NCBI RefSeq assembly: GCF_900104475.1
Contig: NZ_FNJR01000006.1
Coordinates: 197,235 to 261,234 of the forward strand
From: Actinopolyspora xinjiangensis
GTDB lineage: Bacteria; Actinomycetota; Actinomycetes; Mycobacteriales; Pseudonocardiaceae
Length of the DNA: 64,000 nucleotides
Direction of reading: 5' to 3'
The notes below the pieces were generated by a model. That model was not told where the DNA came from. It saw only the letters and a program-made list of their open reading frames with translations, and did no database searches. A program made the position numbers and the translations under genes. Position 1 is the first letter of the stretch; every line of letters starts with the position of its first letter. Below, piece by piece: positions 41,255 to 49,647 of this stretch.

Positions 41255-43035
41255 CGGGCCGCCTCGCCGGTGTCCGAGCCGGAGAGCGGTGCGTCCGTCC
41301 CGCCGGGACTGTCCGCCATTTCGGAGACGTCCAGTTCGAGGACCGTGTCGTCCAGGCTCAGCTCGCCGTGCACGCTGGAAATCGTGGTTCGCCTTCCCCG
41401 CTCGTGGTGGATTCGCAGCCGCAGTCGGTGGACCGGTTCGAGCGCGGTGCTGCTCTGGGTCGGGTCGTCCCGGTCGGCCATGGCCGAGGTCAGCAGTTCG
41501 CACAGTACTTCGAGGGCGTCCGCGGACAGTCTGCTGTCCGCAGGCCCCTCCACGGCGGCGAGCTCGCTCACCGCCGCCGCGCGCCGCCGCTGTTCGGCCC
41601 GGCGCTCGTCCAGCAGCCGCTGCTCGGTCATGGGGTCGTGCAGCACCCGGGCGGTGCCGCCGCTGCCGCTCCGGTCGGCACGGTTGCGCACGTTGACCGC
41701 GACCTCCACCCGGTTGCCCCACAGCCAGCCGGCGCTGTGCTCGTCCCCGTCGTGCGACGGAGCGGGCTGCAGGCACCGGGAGGAGTACAACCCGAAGGCG
41801 GCCGCGTAGAGCCGGTGCGCCCCGGCCTGGTCCGAACCGTCGAACCAGCGTGCCAGGTTGAGCAGGTCGCCACGACGTCCGGGGACCGGACCCCCACCCG
41901 AGGTGGCGTGCTTGACGCTGGCCAGCAACGATCCGATCGCGCGGGCGGTGGCCTCGCGCAGCGCCGAGACCTGACTCGGCCTGCCGGGGGAGTCCAGGAA
42001 CCAGTCGGTGAGCTCCTGCCAGTCGGCACCGGTCCTGCCCCGTGCGCGTTCCACCCCGTCCCCGAGGTCCTCGACCGTGCCCAGTGCCGCCAGTAGCTGG
42101 TCGCGGCGTCGTGCCAGTGCTCTCAGTGAGACGGCGATCGGTTCGGTGTAGCGGATCACGTCCTCCACCACCGCCTGGATGTACTCCACCAGCAGGTTCC
42201 GGAAACCGGATATCTCACCCGCGTTCAGGTGGTGGCGGGTGACCACCTGACCCAGGTAGGCGTAGAAGTCGCGAACCGTGGCGGCGAGCTCGGAGTGCTG
42301 CAGGAAGACCGTGGTGACCTGCTCGGAGAGCCGTTCCCTCGTGGACTCGGGCAGCGTGTCGGCGTTCGTACCGGGTGGCAGCAGCTCCACGATGGCGCCC
42401 AGCCCGCGTTCGACGGCGGGCAGCAGTTCTCTGGAGACCTCCCGCGCACCCTCCGGGACACGCAGCAGCGCGTCCACGTCCCGCTGCACCCGTACCCCCA
42501 GCTTGCTGACCTGGAAGCGAACGCTGCCGTGCTGGAACTCCGCGATGCTCGACGCGGTCGTCTCGCGCCTGCCGTAGGTCAGGTTGCCCCACTCGCGGAG
42601 CTTGCGGAGCCGTTCGACCACGGTGGACAGCTCGGACTCGCCCTCGGCGATCCTGCCCTCTCGCTCGGCGACGGCCAGCGTGCCCGCGACCTCGGAGGCC
42701 GAGAGGTCGGCCAGCAGGGTGGAGGTGAACAGCCGCATGATCGCCAGATAGGTGCGGTGCCCGCTCACCTGCAGGTGCCGGTAGAGCAGCAGTCGCCGTT
42801 CGCCCGAGCCGACCTCCGCCGCCGAGGGGAGGTCCCGCTCCTCGGCGGCGGCTTCGCCGCTCGTGGTTCCGGTGGTGGTCGTGCTCCCCGGGGAAGCGGG
42901 GCCGGTCAGGGCGGCTCCGTCCGTGCCGGTGACCCGTCCGACGCTCGCCGGACGAGCTGCGGGATCCTCGGTCGAGGGCATCGCGTCGGGCATCGTTCCG
43001 GAGAGCGGCTCGACGGCTTCGTGATCGGCGGTCAC
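41251..43035 (-). CDS. jetA: Wadjet JetA (DUF2397, kleisin-type subunit)
   Basis: 594 residues of the DUF2397/TIGR02677 type. A disordered N-terminus of about 65 residues (SPGSTTTTGTTSGEAAAEE) precedes the folded part: RRLLLYRHLQVSGHRTYLAI, TLLADLSASEVAGTLAVAER, VVERLRKLREWGNLTYGRRE, FYAYLGQVVTRHHLNAGEIS, LNLARWFDGSDQAGAHRLYA. GTG at 43035 begins the frame without a ribosome site; ATG at 42996 is an alternative. First gene of the operon and divergent from cobD, with 133 bases between for both promoters. It is the kleisin that clamps JetC and recruits JetB. Confidence 0.9.
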   Translation of the reverse strand: MTADHEAVEPLSGTMPDAMPSTEDPAARPASVGRVTGTDGAALTGPASPGSTTTTGTTSGEAAAEERDLPSAAEVGSGERRLLLYRHLQVSGHRTYLAIMRLFTSTLLADLSASEVAGTLAVAEREGRIAEGESELSTVVERLRKLREWGNLTYGRRETTASSIAEFQHGSVRFQVSKLGVRVQRDVDALLRVPEGAREVSRELLPAVERGLGAIVELLPPGTNADTLPESTRERLSEQVTTVFLQHSELAATVRDFYAYLGQVVTRHHLNAGEISGFRNLLVEYIQAVVEDVIRYTEPIAVSLRALARRRDQLLAALGTVEDLGDGVERARGRTGADWQELTDWFLDSPGRPSQVSALREATARAIGSLLASVKHATSGGGPVPGRRGDLLNLARWFDGSDQAGAHRLYAAAFGLYSSRCLQPAPSHDGDEHSAGWLWGNRVEVAVNVRNRADRSGSGGTARVLHDPMTEQRLLDERRAEQRRRAAAVSELAAVEGPADSRLSADALEVLCELLTSAMADRDDPTQSSTALEPVHRLRLRIHHERGRRTTISSVHGELSLDDTVLELDVSEMADSPGGTDAPLSGSDTGEAAR

Positions 43036-43168
43036 GGTCAGCCACGATAACCCCGCTCGCGGACGCCTCCGAAAACACTCCGTTACTCGTGGCCTGGGTG
43101 CCTTCCGTTCCGGGGCGGGGAGGTAGCGTGCGCCACGGACCTGGTGGACCTTGCGAGGAGGAGTTGCC

Positions 43169-44113
43169 GTGAGTTCGGGGCGGGCGGTCGGTTTATTACT
43201 CGGTGTGGCCGCTGACGCGGTTCTGGGGGATCCGAGGCGCGGACACCCGGTGGCGGCGTTCGGCGGGCTCGCCCAGCGCGTCGAGAAGGCCACCTACCGC
43301 GACAGCCGTTCGGCGGGGGCGCTGCACACGGCGGGCCTGGTGGGAACGGCCGCGTTCCTCGGCCTGGCGGTTCAACGGGTGGTGCGGCGCTCACCGGTCG
43401 CCGAAGCGACGGTGACCGCACTGACCACCTGGAGCGTGCTCGGAGGGACCTCGCTGGCGGTGGAGGGGACCGGTATGGCACGTCATCTCGACGCCGGGGA
43501 GCTGGACGCCGCACGCCTCCGGCTGCGCGGGTTGTGCGGTCGTCGCGCCGATGGCCTGGACGGGCAGGGGTTGGCGCGCGCCACCGTCGAGTCCGTGGCG
43601 GAGAACACCTCGGACGCGGTGATCGCTCCGCTGTTCTGGGGAGCCTTGGCGGGAGTTCCCGGCCTCGTCGGTTATCGGGCGGCCAACACGCTCGACGCCA
43701 TGATCGGTAACCGGAGTAGCAGGTACCGTTCGTTCGGTTGGGCCGCGGCACGGCTGGACGATCTGCTCAACCTGGTGCCGGCACGTGCCACCGCCGCGCT
43801 GACCACGGCCTGCGCGCCGGTCGTCGGCGGCTCGGCACGGGAGAGCGGGCGGATCCGGCGACGGGACGCCTCGGCGCATCCCAGCCCCAACGCTGGTCAG
43901 GTCGAGGCTGCCTTCGCCGGTGCGCTGCGTATTCGACTGGGGGGACGGACCGACTACGGACACGCCACCGAGAGCCGACCAGTGCTGGGGGAGGGACGCA
44001 CCGCCGACGGTGGGGACGTCACGCGAAGTGTCGAGCTGTCCAGGTTGGTCGGCACCGTGGGAGGTGTTCTCGCGGCGGTGACCGCGTCGGTGGTCGGCCG
44101 ACGGCGGCGCTGA
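43169..44113 (+). CDS. cobD: Adenosylcobinamide-phosphate synthase
   Basis: 314 residues, integral membrane enzyme attaching aminopropanol phosphate to adenosylcobyric acid in cobalamin synthesis. Motifs: LLLGVAADAVLGDPRRGHPV at the N-terminus, GLARATVESVAENTSDAVIA, PLFWGALAGVPGLVGYRAAN and TLDAMIGNRSSRYRSFGWAA, then RRRDASAHPSPNAGQVEAAF. GTG at 43169 has GAGGAGGAG 5 bases upstream. It is divergent from the Wadjet operon and marks the resumption of the conserved chromosomal block; cobC-like lies 3 kb on. Confidence 0.95.
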   Translation: MSSGRAVGLLLGVAADAVLGDPRRGHPVAAFGGLAQRVEKATYRDSRSAGALHTAGLVGTAAFLGLAVQRVVRRSPVAEATVTALTTWSVLGGTSLAVEGTGMARHLDAGELDAARLRLRGLCGRRADGLDGQGLARATVESVAENTSDAVIAPLFWGALAGVPGLVGYRAANTLDAMIGNRSSRYRSFGWAAARLDDLLNLVPARATAALTTACAPVVGGSARESGRIRRRDASAHPSPNAGQVEAAFAGALRIRLGGRTDYGHATESRPVLGEGRTADGGDVTRSVELSRLVGTVGGVLAAVTASVVGRRRR

Positions 44114-44269
44114 TCCCTCTCAGGCGGCGGTGGGCCCGCGCGGGGCGGTCGCTGGGTGGCAGGCTCGTGTGTTCGGATCGCACCGATCCGACCGAGGGTG
44201 AAGCGGCCCGTGCCTCTCGTCCTCCGTCGCCCGACAGCGGGGTGCCGTGCCCCTCTCCGGGGCGCTCGC

Positions 44270-45121
44270 TCAGGTCCCCGTCGAGTTCTCGCGCTCCCGG
44301 CGTTCCTCCGCGGCGATCGCCTCGGCTACCGACATGCGGGACTTCCCGCGCCTGGCGGTGCTCTCCCGGCGGGGGGAGCCGCCGAGCGGAGTGCGTGGGG
44401 AGCGCGCCTCGCTGTAGATCAGGTATCCCGCCGCGAGCGGCGCCATGATCCCGAAGATGATCCACTGCATGGCGTAGGAGAAGTACGGTCCCGACTCCAG
44501 CCTCGGCAGCGGTACCGGGCTCAGCACGCCGGGCTGCTCGCCGACCAGCGTGAAGTACCCGGAGCGCATCGGGACGCCGAGTCCCTCGCCCACGGTGTCG
44601 GAGTTGATCGCGTAGGTCCACCGGTGCCCGTCGTGGCGGAACATCGACCGCTGCTCGGCGTCGTGCTCGTTCGTGCGGATTCGCGCCGTCACGCGCACCG
44701 TTCCCTCGGGGGCGGCCGAGTACTCCGGTGCTCTGGTGGATTCCACCGGTCGGATGAATCCCCGGTCGACTAGCACGGTTCCACCGCTTTCCAGGCGGAA
44801 CGGGGTGAGCACTTCGAAGGCGGGTTCTCCGAGCACGGTTCGCTGCCAGGCCAGCGCCTCGTCCCCGGAAAGGTAGTGCCCGGTGAACGTGACCCGCGTC
44901 CACTCGGTCGAGGAGCTCGGAGCCCGTCCGCGCGGCAGCACCTCGTTCAGCGGCCTGGGCTCCGCCCGCATGGAGGAACGGATCGCGTCGTTGCGCACCT
45001 GCGTCTCGTTGTGCCTGCTGAACTGCCACGGGGCCAGCACCGTGAAGCAGACCGTGGAGAAAACGCCGACCAGCAGGATCAACCCGATCCAGCCGGGGCG
45101 CAGTAGAAACCCGAAACGCAC
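44270..45121 (-). CDS. SURF1 family protein
   Basis: 283 residues, two membrane helices bracketing an extracytoplasmic domain: WIGLILLVGVFSTVCFTVLA at the start and FSYAMQWIIFGIMAPLAAGY near the end, with GHYLSGDEALAWQRTVLGEP, GTVLVDRGFIRPVE and GPYFSYAMQWI as family marks. SURF1 proteins assist cytochrome c oxidase assembly (heme a insertion). GTG at 45121 opens right before the first helix. The cytoplasmic C-terminal tail is highly charged (EAIAAEERRERE). Convergent with cobD. Confidence 0.93.
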   Translation of the reverse strand: MRFGFLLRPGWIGLILLVGVFSTVCFTVLAPWQFSRHNETQVRNDAIRSSMRAEPRPLNEVLPRGRAPSSSTEWTRVTFTGHYLSGDEALAWQRTVLGEPAFEVLTPFRLESGGTVLVDRGFIRPVESTRAPEYSAAPEGTVRVTARIRTNEHDAEQRSMFRHDGHRWTYAINSDTVGEGLGVPMRSGYFTLVGEQPGVLSPVPLPRLESGPYFSYAMQWIIFGIMAPLAAGYLIYSEARSPRTPLGGSPRRESTARRGKSRMSVAEAIAAEERRERENSTGT

Positions 45122-45288
45122 GGGTCCACGGTAGTCCGGTCCTTTCGCCGGACGCCGCACGGGCCAGGCGGGGAGTGGGCGGTGTCTCCCGGCTTTCGGT
45201 GCGGACGACGCCGGATCGGGAGCCGACGAGCACCCCGGCGGCCCGACGCGCGGAAGTCGGCGCAGAACAGCGGTGGCTCCGAACGGCC

Positions 45289-46191
45289 TCAGAACAGGCG
45301 CAGCGTCTCCTCCGCCGCCGCGCGGGCACGCACGGCGAAACTCCGACCGAACAGCACGCCGTGCACCAGCAGTGGGAACAACTGGTGCAGGCCTACCCGC
45401 TCCCGCCATCCCGCCGCCAGCGGCCACTCCTCCTCGTAGGCCGCCAGCACTCGTTCCAGGTGCGGACAGCCGAACAGCCGCAGCATCGCGAGGTCGGTCT
45501 CGCGGTGACCACCGTGGGCGGCCGGATCGATCACCCACACGTGCGGTTCCGCGTCCCCCGGCGCGCGTCCCCAGTGCACGTTCCCGCTCCACAGGTCGCC
45601 GTGCAGCCGGGCGGGTGGTTCGTCGGCACCGGGAAGTTCGCCGAGCCTCTCGCAGACCGCGGTTATCGGTTCCGCTTCCGAGGTCCGCAGTGTTCCGGAG
45701 TCCACCAGCCGCCGGACGTAGGGCTCCACGCGCAGCGTGCCGTAGAAGGTGGGCCAGTCCGCCGCGGGTTCGTCGCGCATCGGAGCGAGCCCGATCCACG
45801 CGTGCCGGGGCCCGCCCGGGGGCGGGCAGCCGTGCGCGGGAGCGCCGGCGGCGTGCGTGCGCGCGAGGGCGCGTCCGAACTCCTCGGCCGCCTCCGGGGT
45901 CGGGGAGACCTCGGCCACGTGCTCGGTGACCAGCCACCGTTCGTCGTCGCCGTACACCCGGGGGACCCGCACCGCGCCCGGCTCGGCCAGCCAGTGCAGC
46001 GACGCGGCCTCCGCGCGCAGGGCCCCCGGCATGTCCGCCGGGGCGGCCTTGACGAACACGCTGCGACCGTCGGAGAGCGGGACCTCGTAGGCCGTCGAGG
46101 CGTCGCCGCCACCCAGGCGGCGCGGCGTCGCCGCCGAGGCCCCGGTGAACTCCGCGACGGCTTCCGCCAGACCGGCGGGTGACCGACTCAT
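45289..46191 (-). CDS. Fructosamine kinase family protein
   Basis: 300 residues with an aminoglycoside-kinase-like fold: nucleotide loop LGGGDASTAYEVPLSDGRSV, Lys in FVKAAP, WLAEPGAVRVPRVYGDDERW, catalytic ARLHGDLWSGNVHW (the HGDxxxxN loop) and metal-binding VIDPAAHGGHRETDLAM, then FGCPHLERVLAAYEEEWPL, all standard for the family that phosphorylates ketoamine adducts on proteins (deglycation). ATG at 46191 has GGAGGAAA just upstream. It follows the phosphatase gene by 56 bases in the same direction, a likely pair. Confidence 0.93.
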   Translation of the reverse strand: MSRSPAGLAEAVAEFTGASAATPRRLGGGDASTAYEVPLSDGRSVFVKAAPADMPGALRAEAASLHWLAEPGAVRVPRVYGDDERWLVTEHVAEVSPTPEAAEEFGRALARTHAAGAPAHGCPPPGGPRHAWIGLAPMRDEPAADWPTFYGTLRVEPYVRRLVDSGTLRTSEAEPITAVCERLGELPGADEPPARLHGDLWSGNVHWGRAPGDAEPHVWVIDPAAHGGHRETDLAMLRLFGCPHLERVLAAYEEEWPLAAGWRERVGLHQLFPLLVHGVLFGRSFAVRARAAAEETLRLF

Positions 46192-46247
46192 GGCGTTTCC
46201 TCCTCGGTGCGCTGGGACGTCATCGCGTTCGCTCGGCGAGCGAGAGT

Positions 46248-46772
46248 TCAGGACACCGTCTCGGAGGAGCTCGTGGAACGCTGCTCCCCCAGCCCGGCCC
46301 TCACCCAGTCGAGGAGTCCGGGCATCGCCGCCTCGATCATCTCCAGCACCCCGTCGAAACCGCGTTCGCCGCCGAAGTAGGGGTCCGGCACCTCGGCCCA
46401 CTCGTCCGACTTCGGGTCGAAGGAGCGCAGCAGCCGGGCGCGGTCGGGATTGTTGATCGCGTCGCGGATCACGCGTAGGTGCCCCGCGTCCATGGCCAGC
46501 AGCAGGTCCGCGTCGAGGTGGTACTCGTCGAGCTGGGCGGCGGTGTGCTCGGTCGGGTAACCGTGGTCGGCCAGCACCGCGCTGGTGCGCGGATCCGCGG
46601 ACTCGCCCACGTGCCAGGGACCGGTCCCGGCGCTGGAGACCTCGACTCGGTCGGCCAGGCCCGCGCGTCTCAGGTGTTCACCGAACACCAGCGCGGCCAT
46701 GGGGGATCGGCAGATGTTGCCGGTGCAGACGAACGACACGTGGAAGGGCTTGGTGGTGGAATCGAATGTCAC
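46248..46772 (-). CDS. Low-molecular-weight protein tyrosine phosphatase
   Basis: 174 residues. The P-loop VSFVCTGNICRSPMAALVFG holds nucleophile C16 and R22 (CxxxxxR), and the catalytic aspartate is in VPDPYFGGERGFDGV. The position next to SURF1 and the cobC-like gene corresponds to ptpA of M. tuberculosis as I recall it. GTG at 46772 is used; the frame further upstream is arginine-rich shadow. It likely acts on bacterial tyrosine-phosphoproteins; no partner kinase is seen here. It is divergent from the cobC-like gene (153 bases between). Confidence 0.93.
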   Translation of the reverse strand: MTFDSTTKPFHVSFVCTGNICRSPMAALVFGEHLRRAGLADRVEVSSAGTGPWHVGESADPRTSAVLADHGYPTEHTAAQLDEYHLDADLLLAMDAGHLRVIRDAINNPDRARLLRSFDPKSDEWAEVPDPYFGGERGFDGVLEMIEAAMPGLLDWVRAGLGEQRSTSSSETVS

Positions 46773-46925
46773 GTCCCCAGTGTCCCGCCGGGCGACCTCG
46801 CTCCGGCGCCGGGTTCCGGCCCCGCCGTGACGCTGCGCGGCACCTTCGCCACACGCCCGTGGCGTTCTCGGTGGCGAACCGCCGCCTGTCCGACGCGGCC
46901 CTCCCCGGTAGCTAGACTGCCGGAG

Positions 46926-48059
46926 ATGACTCGCCGGGACGACAGGGAGATGTTGCGCCACCACGGTGATGTGGACGCCGCTGGCGAGCTGCTCGACTTC
47001 GCCGTCAACGTCCGGTTGCGGCGTCCTCCGGAGTGGTTACGCGATCGGCTGGTCGCCGCGTTGGACAGGCTCGGCGGTTATCCCTCGGCCGAGGACGATC
47101 TCGCCGCGCGCCGTGCCGTCGCCGAGCGGCACGACCGTCCTGCCGAGGAAGTGCTGTCCCTGGCCGGAGCGGCGGAGGGTTTCGCGTTGCTGCCCGCGTT
47201 GCGGCCGAGGCTGGCCGCCGTGGTGCACCCCTCCTTCACCGAGCCCGAGCTGGCGCTGCGTGAGGGCGGCGTCGAGGTCACCCGGGTGCTGCTGGACCCC
47301 GCCGAGGGGTACCGGCTGCGCCCGGAAGCCGTGCCCGAGGCGGCCGATCTGGTAGTGCTGGGCAACCCCACGAACCCGACCTCGGTGTTGCACCCCGCCG
47401 AGACCGTCCGGTCGCTGGCCCGCCCCGGACGGGTGCTGGTCGTCGACGAGGCGTTCGCCGACGCGGTGGCCGAGGAGCCCGAATCGCTGGCTTCCGAGCG
47501 GATTCCCGGCCTGCTCGTGCTGCGCTCGTTGACCAAGATGTGGGGGTTGCCCGGCCTGCGGGTGGGGTACGCGCTGGGCGAGCCGGAGCTGCTGCGCCGG
47601 TTGACCCACGGTCGCCCCCACTGGCCGGTGGGCACACTCGGTCTGGAGGCGTTGCGCGCGTGCTGCGAACCCGCGGCCGTCGCCGAGTCGCGCGATGCGG
47701 CCCGGGAGATCGCGGGTCACCGCGACGAACTCGCCGCCGAGCTCGGCGGGATACCGGGCGTGACGGTCTCGCTGCCCGCGGCCGCACCCTTCCTGCTGCT
47801 GCGGGTGCCGGACGGGCCCTCGGTGCGCGAAGGGCTCCGGAGGCGCGGCATCGCGGTGCGCCGGGCCGACACCTTCCCCGGCCTCGACGAGAACCACGTC
47901 CGGGTGGCTGTCCGGGGGAGTTCGGAGAACTCCGGTCTGGTCTCGGCCTTGCGGGAGGTCCTCGCGGAGCTCGGTGGTCTCCCGGAGACGGTTCCCCGTC
48001 ACGAGCCGATCGTTCCCGGCACCGAGAATCGACAGACGACAGGGGAAGCGAGTCGATGA
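46926..48059 (+). CDS. cobC: Class I aminotransferase-fold protein, CobC-like (threonine-phosphate decarboxylase type)
   Basis: 377 residues, PLP-dependent fold type I of the histidinol-phosphate aminotransferase group. Cofactor marks: VVLGNPTNPTSVLHPAETVR, VLVVDEAFADAV, and the Schiff-base lysine in VLRSLTKMWGLPGLRVGYAL. The N-terminal LRHHGDVDAAGELLDFAVNV matches the CobC subgroup that makes aminopropanol phosphate for cobalamin, fitting cobD 3 kb away. ATG at 46926. First gene of an operon with 4-base overlaps to the three following genes. Confidence 0.88.
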   Translation: MTRRDDREMLRHHGDVDAAGELLDFAVNVRLRRPPEWLRDRLVAALDRLGGYPSAEDDLAARRAVAERHDRPAEEVLSLAGAAEGFALLPALRPRLAAVVHPSFTEPELALREGGVEVTRVLLDPAEGYRLRPEAVPEAADLVVLGNPTNPTSVLHPAETVRSLARPGRVLVVDEAFADAVAEEPESLASERIPGLLVLRSLTKMWGLPGLRVGYALGEPELLRRLTHGRPHWPVGTLGLEALRACCEPAAVAESRDAAREIAGHRDELAAELGGIPGVTVSLPAAAPFLLLRVPDGPSVREGLRRRGIAVRRADTFPGLDENHVRVAVRGSSENSGLVSALREVLAELGGLPETVPRHEPIVPGTENRQTTGEASR

Positions 48060-48916
48060 CCACACGCATCAGGGACGTGCTCGACGTGCTCGAGACCGCT
48101 TACCCGCCGAGTTTCGCCGAATCGTGGGACGCGGTCGGGTTGGTCTGCGGCGATCCGGAAGCCACGGTGCGGCGTGTGCTGTGCTGCGTGGATCCGGTCG
48201 AGGAAACCGTGGAGGCCGCCGTCGAGCAGGGTGCGCAGCTGCTCGTCTCGCACCATCCCCTGCTGCTTCGCGGGGTGAACGCGCTGCCCGCCGACGATCC
48301 CAAGGGGCGGCTGCTGCACCGGCTGATCCGCTCCGGGGTCGGGTTGTACTGCGCCCACACCAACGCCGACACCGCCAACCCGGGTGTCTCCGACGCGCTC
48401 GCCGCGCGGCTCGGGCTCACCGTCACCGGCCCGCTCAGCCCGCACCGGGAGGGGGCGGACACCGGGCTGGGCAGGATCGGAACCCTCCCGGAACCGGAGC
48501 CCTTCGAGGAGTTCGTGCGGCGGGTCGCCGAAGCGCTGCCCACGACCTCGTGGGGAGCCCGAGGGGCCGGGAGCCCCCGGCGGCTCGTCGAACGGGTCGC
48601 GGTCTGCGGCGGTTCCGGAGACTCGCACCTGGAGACGGCCACCGCGGCTGGGGTGGACGCCTACGTCACCGCGGACCTGCGACACCACCCGGCCGCCGAG
48701 CACCTGGCCCGTGCCGACGTTCCGGGGGTGAGCGTTCCCAACCTGGTCGACGTCGCGCACTGGGCCAGCGAGTGGCCCTGGTGCGAGCAGGCCGCCGATA
48801 TCCTCGGCGGGGCGTTGCCCGATACTGTCGAAGTCCTCGTCTCCTCGTGCCGCACCGATCCGTGGACGGTGCACGCGCACGGGAGGGCCACCGAATCTGG
48901 GAGGAAGCCCGAGTGA
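48056..48916 (+). CDS. Nif3-like dinuclear metal centre protein
   Basis: 286 residues of the NIF3/GTP cyclohydrolase I type 2 fold: ESWDAVGLVCGDPEATVRRV, QGAQLLVSHHPLLLRGVNAL (metal-binding HHP), GLYCAHTNADTANPGVSDAL, GLGRIGTLPEPEPFEEFVRR, VAVCGGSGDSHLETATAAG and AYVTADLRHH. Conserved H/E/D residues bind a di-metal centre, and the protein forms hexameric rings. ATG overlaps the cobC-like stop (ATGA). Despite wide conservation the substrate is not settled. Confidence 0.93.
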   Translation: MTTRIRDVLDVLETAYPPSFAESWDAVGLVCGDPEATVRRVLCCVDPVEETVEAAVEQGAQLLVSHHPLLLRGVNALPADDPKGRLLHRLIRSGVGLYCAHTNADTANPGVSDALAARLGLTVTGPLSPHREGADTGLGRIGTLPEPEPFEEFVRRVAEALPTTSWGARGAGSPRRLVERVAVCGGSGDSHLETATAAGVDAYVTADLRHHPAAEHLARADVPGVSVPNLVDVAHWASEWPWCEQAADILGGALPDTVEVLVSSCRTDPWTVHAHGRATESGRKPE

Positions 48917-49647
48917 AAGCCGATCCCGCCGCACAACGCAGGTTGCTCGAAGTCGCCAACGTCGATTCCGAGCTCAACCGCATCAACCACCGCAGGCGGA
49001 CGTTGCCGGAACTGGAGCGGATCGGCGCCGCCGAGCGCGAGGTGCGGACCAAACAGGACGCGTTGGTGGCCGCGCGGACCACGCTCGACGATCTGCAGAA
49101 CGAGGTGGACCGGCTGGAGAACGAGGTCGAGCAGGTGCGGTCCAGGCAGCAGCGCGACCGTCAGCTGATGGATTCCACCGAGTCCTCCAAGCAGCTCGAG
49201 GACCTGCAGCACGAGATGAGCACCCTGAGCAGGCGCGAGGCCGCACTGGAGGACGACATGCTGGAGGTCATGGAGCGCCGCGAGGCGCAGGAGACCGAGG
49301 TTTCGCACGCCCAGCGGGCCGTGGACGCGGCGGAGTCCGAACTGGAGGACGCGCGCAACGCCCGCGACGAGGCGCTGGCCGACCTGGAAAGCGACGAGGC
49401 GAAGCGGCTCGCCGAGCGGGAGTCCCTGACGGGCGAGATCCCGCAGCAGCTCCTCGACCTCTACGAACGCATCCGGCAGCAGCGCGGGGCGGGTGCCGGG
49501 TATCTGCAGGGAGGCAGGTGTGGGGCCTGCCGCCTCGAACTGGACCGGGCGGCGCTCGCCTCGGTGCGGGAGGCAGCGGCCGACGACGTGGTGCGCTGCG
49601 AGGAGTGCGGCGCGATCATGGTGCGTACCAAGGAGTCGGGTCTGTGA
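48913..49647 (+). CDS. Coiled-coil zinc-ribbon protein (C4-type)
   Basis: 244 residues. A long helical hairpin (about 10-190; TTLDDLQNEVDRLENEVEQV, QLEDLQHEMSTLSRREAALE) ends in a four-cysteine ribbon: YLQGGRCGACRLELDR and VVRCEECGAIMVRT. This matches the family related to M. tuberculosis Rv2229c and to chlamydial/helicobacter CT398-type proteins, in which the hairpin resembles tail scaffolds. The GTG start overlaps the Nif3 stop and its stop overlaps the RNase H gene. Role uncertain; nucleic-acid binding is plausible. Confidence 0.93.
   Translation: MKADPAAQRRLLEVANVDSELNRINHRRRTLPELERIGAAEREVRTKQDALVAARTTLDDLQNEVDRLENEVEQVRSRQQRDRQLMDSTESSKQLEDLQHEMSTLSRREAALEDDMLEVMERREAQETEVSHAQRAVDAAESELEDARNARDEALADLESDEAKRLAERESLTGEIPQQLLDLYERIRQQRGAGAGYLQGGRCGACRLELDRAALASVREAAADDVVRCEECGAIMVRTKESGL

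Noticed and set aside
28401-43168. A second copy of the tRNA-Val 3' end (attR) at the far side of the island
   Set aside because: No match to GGTTCGAGCCCAGCTGCGCC was found by eye; a computed search is needed, so I do not annotate element ends.
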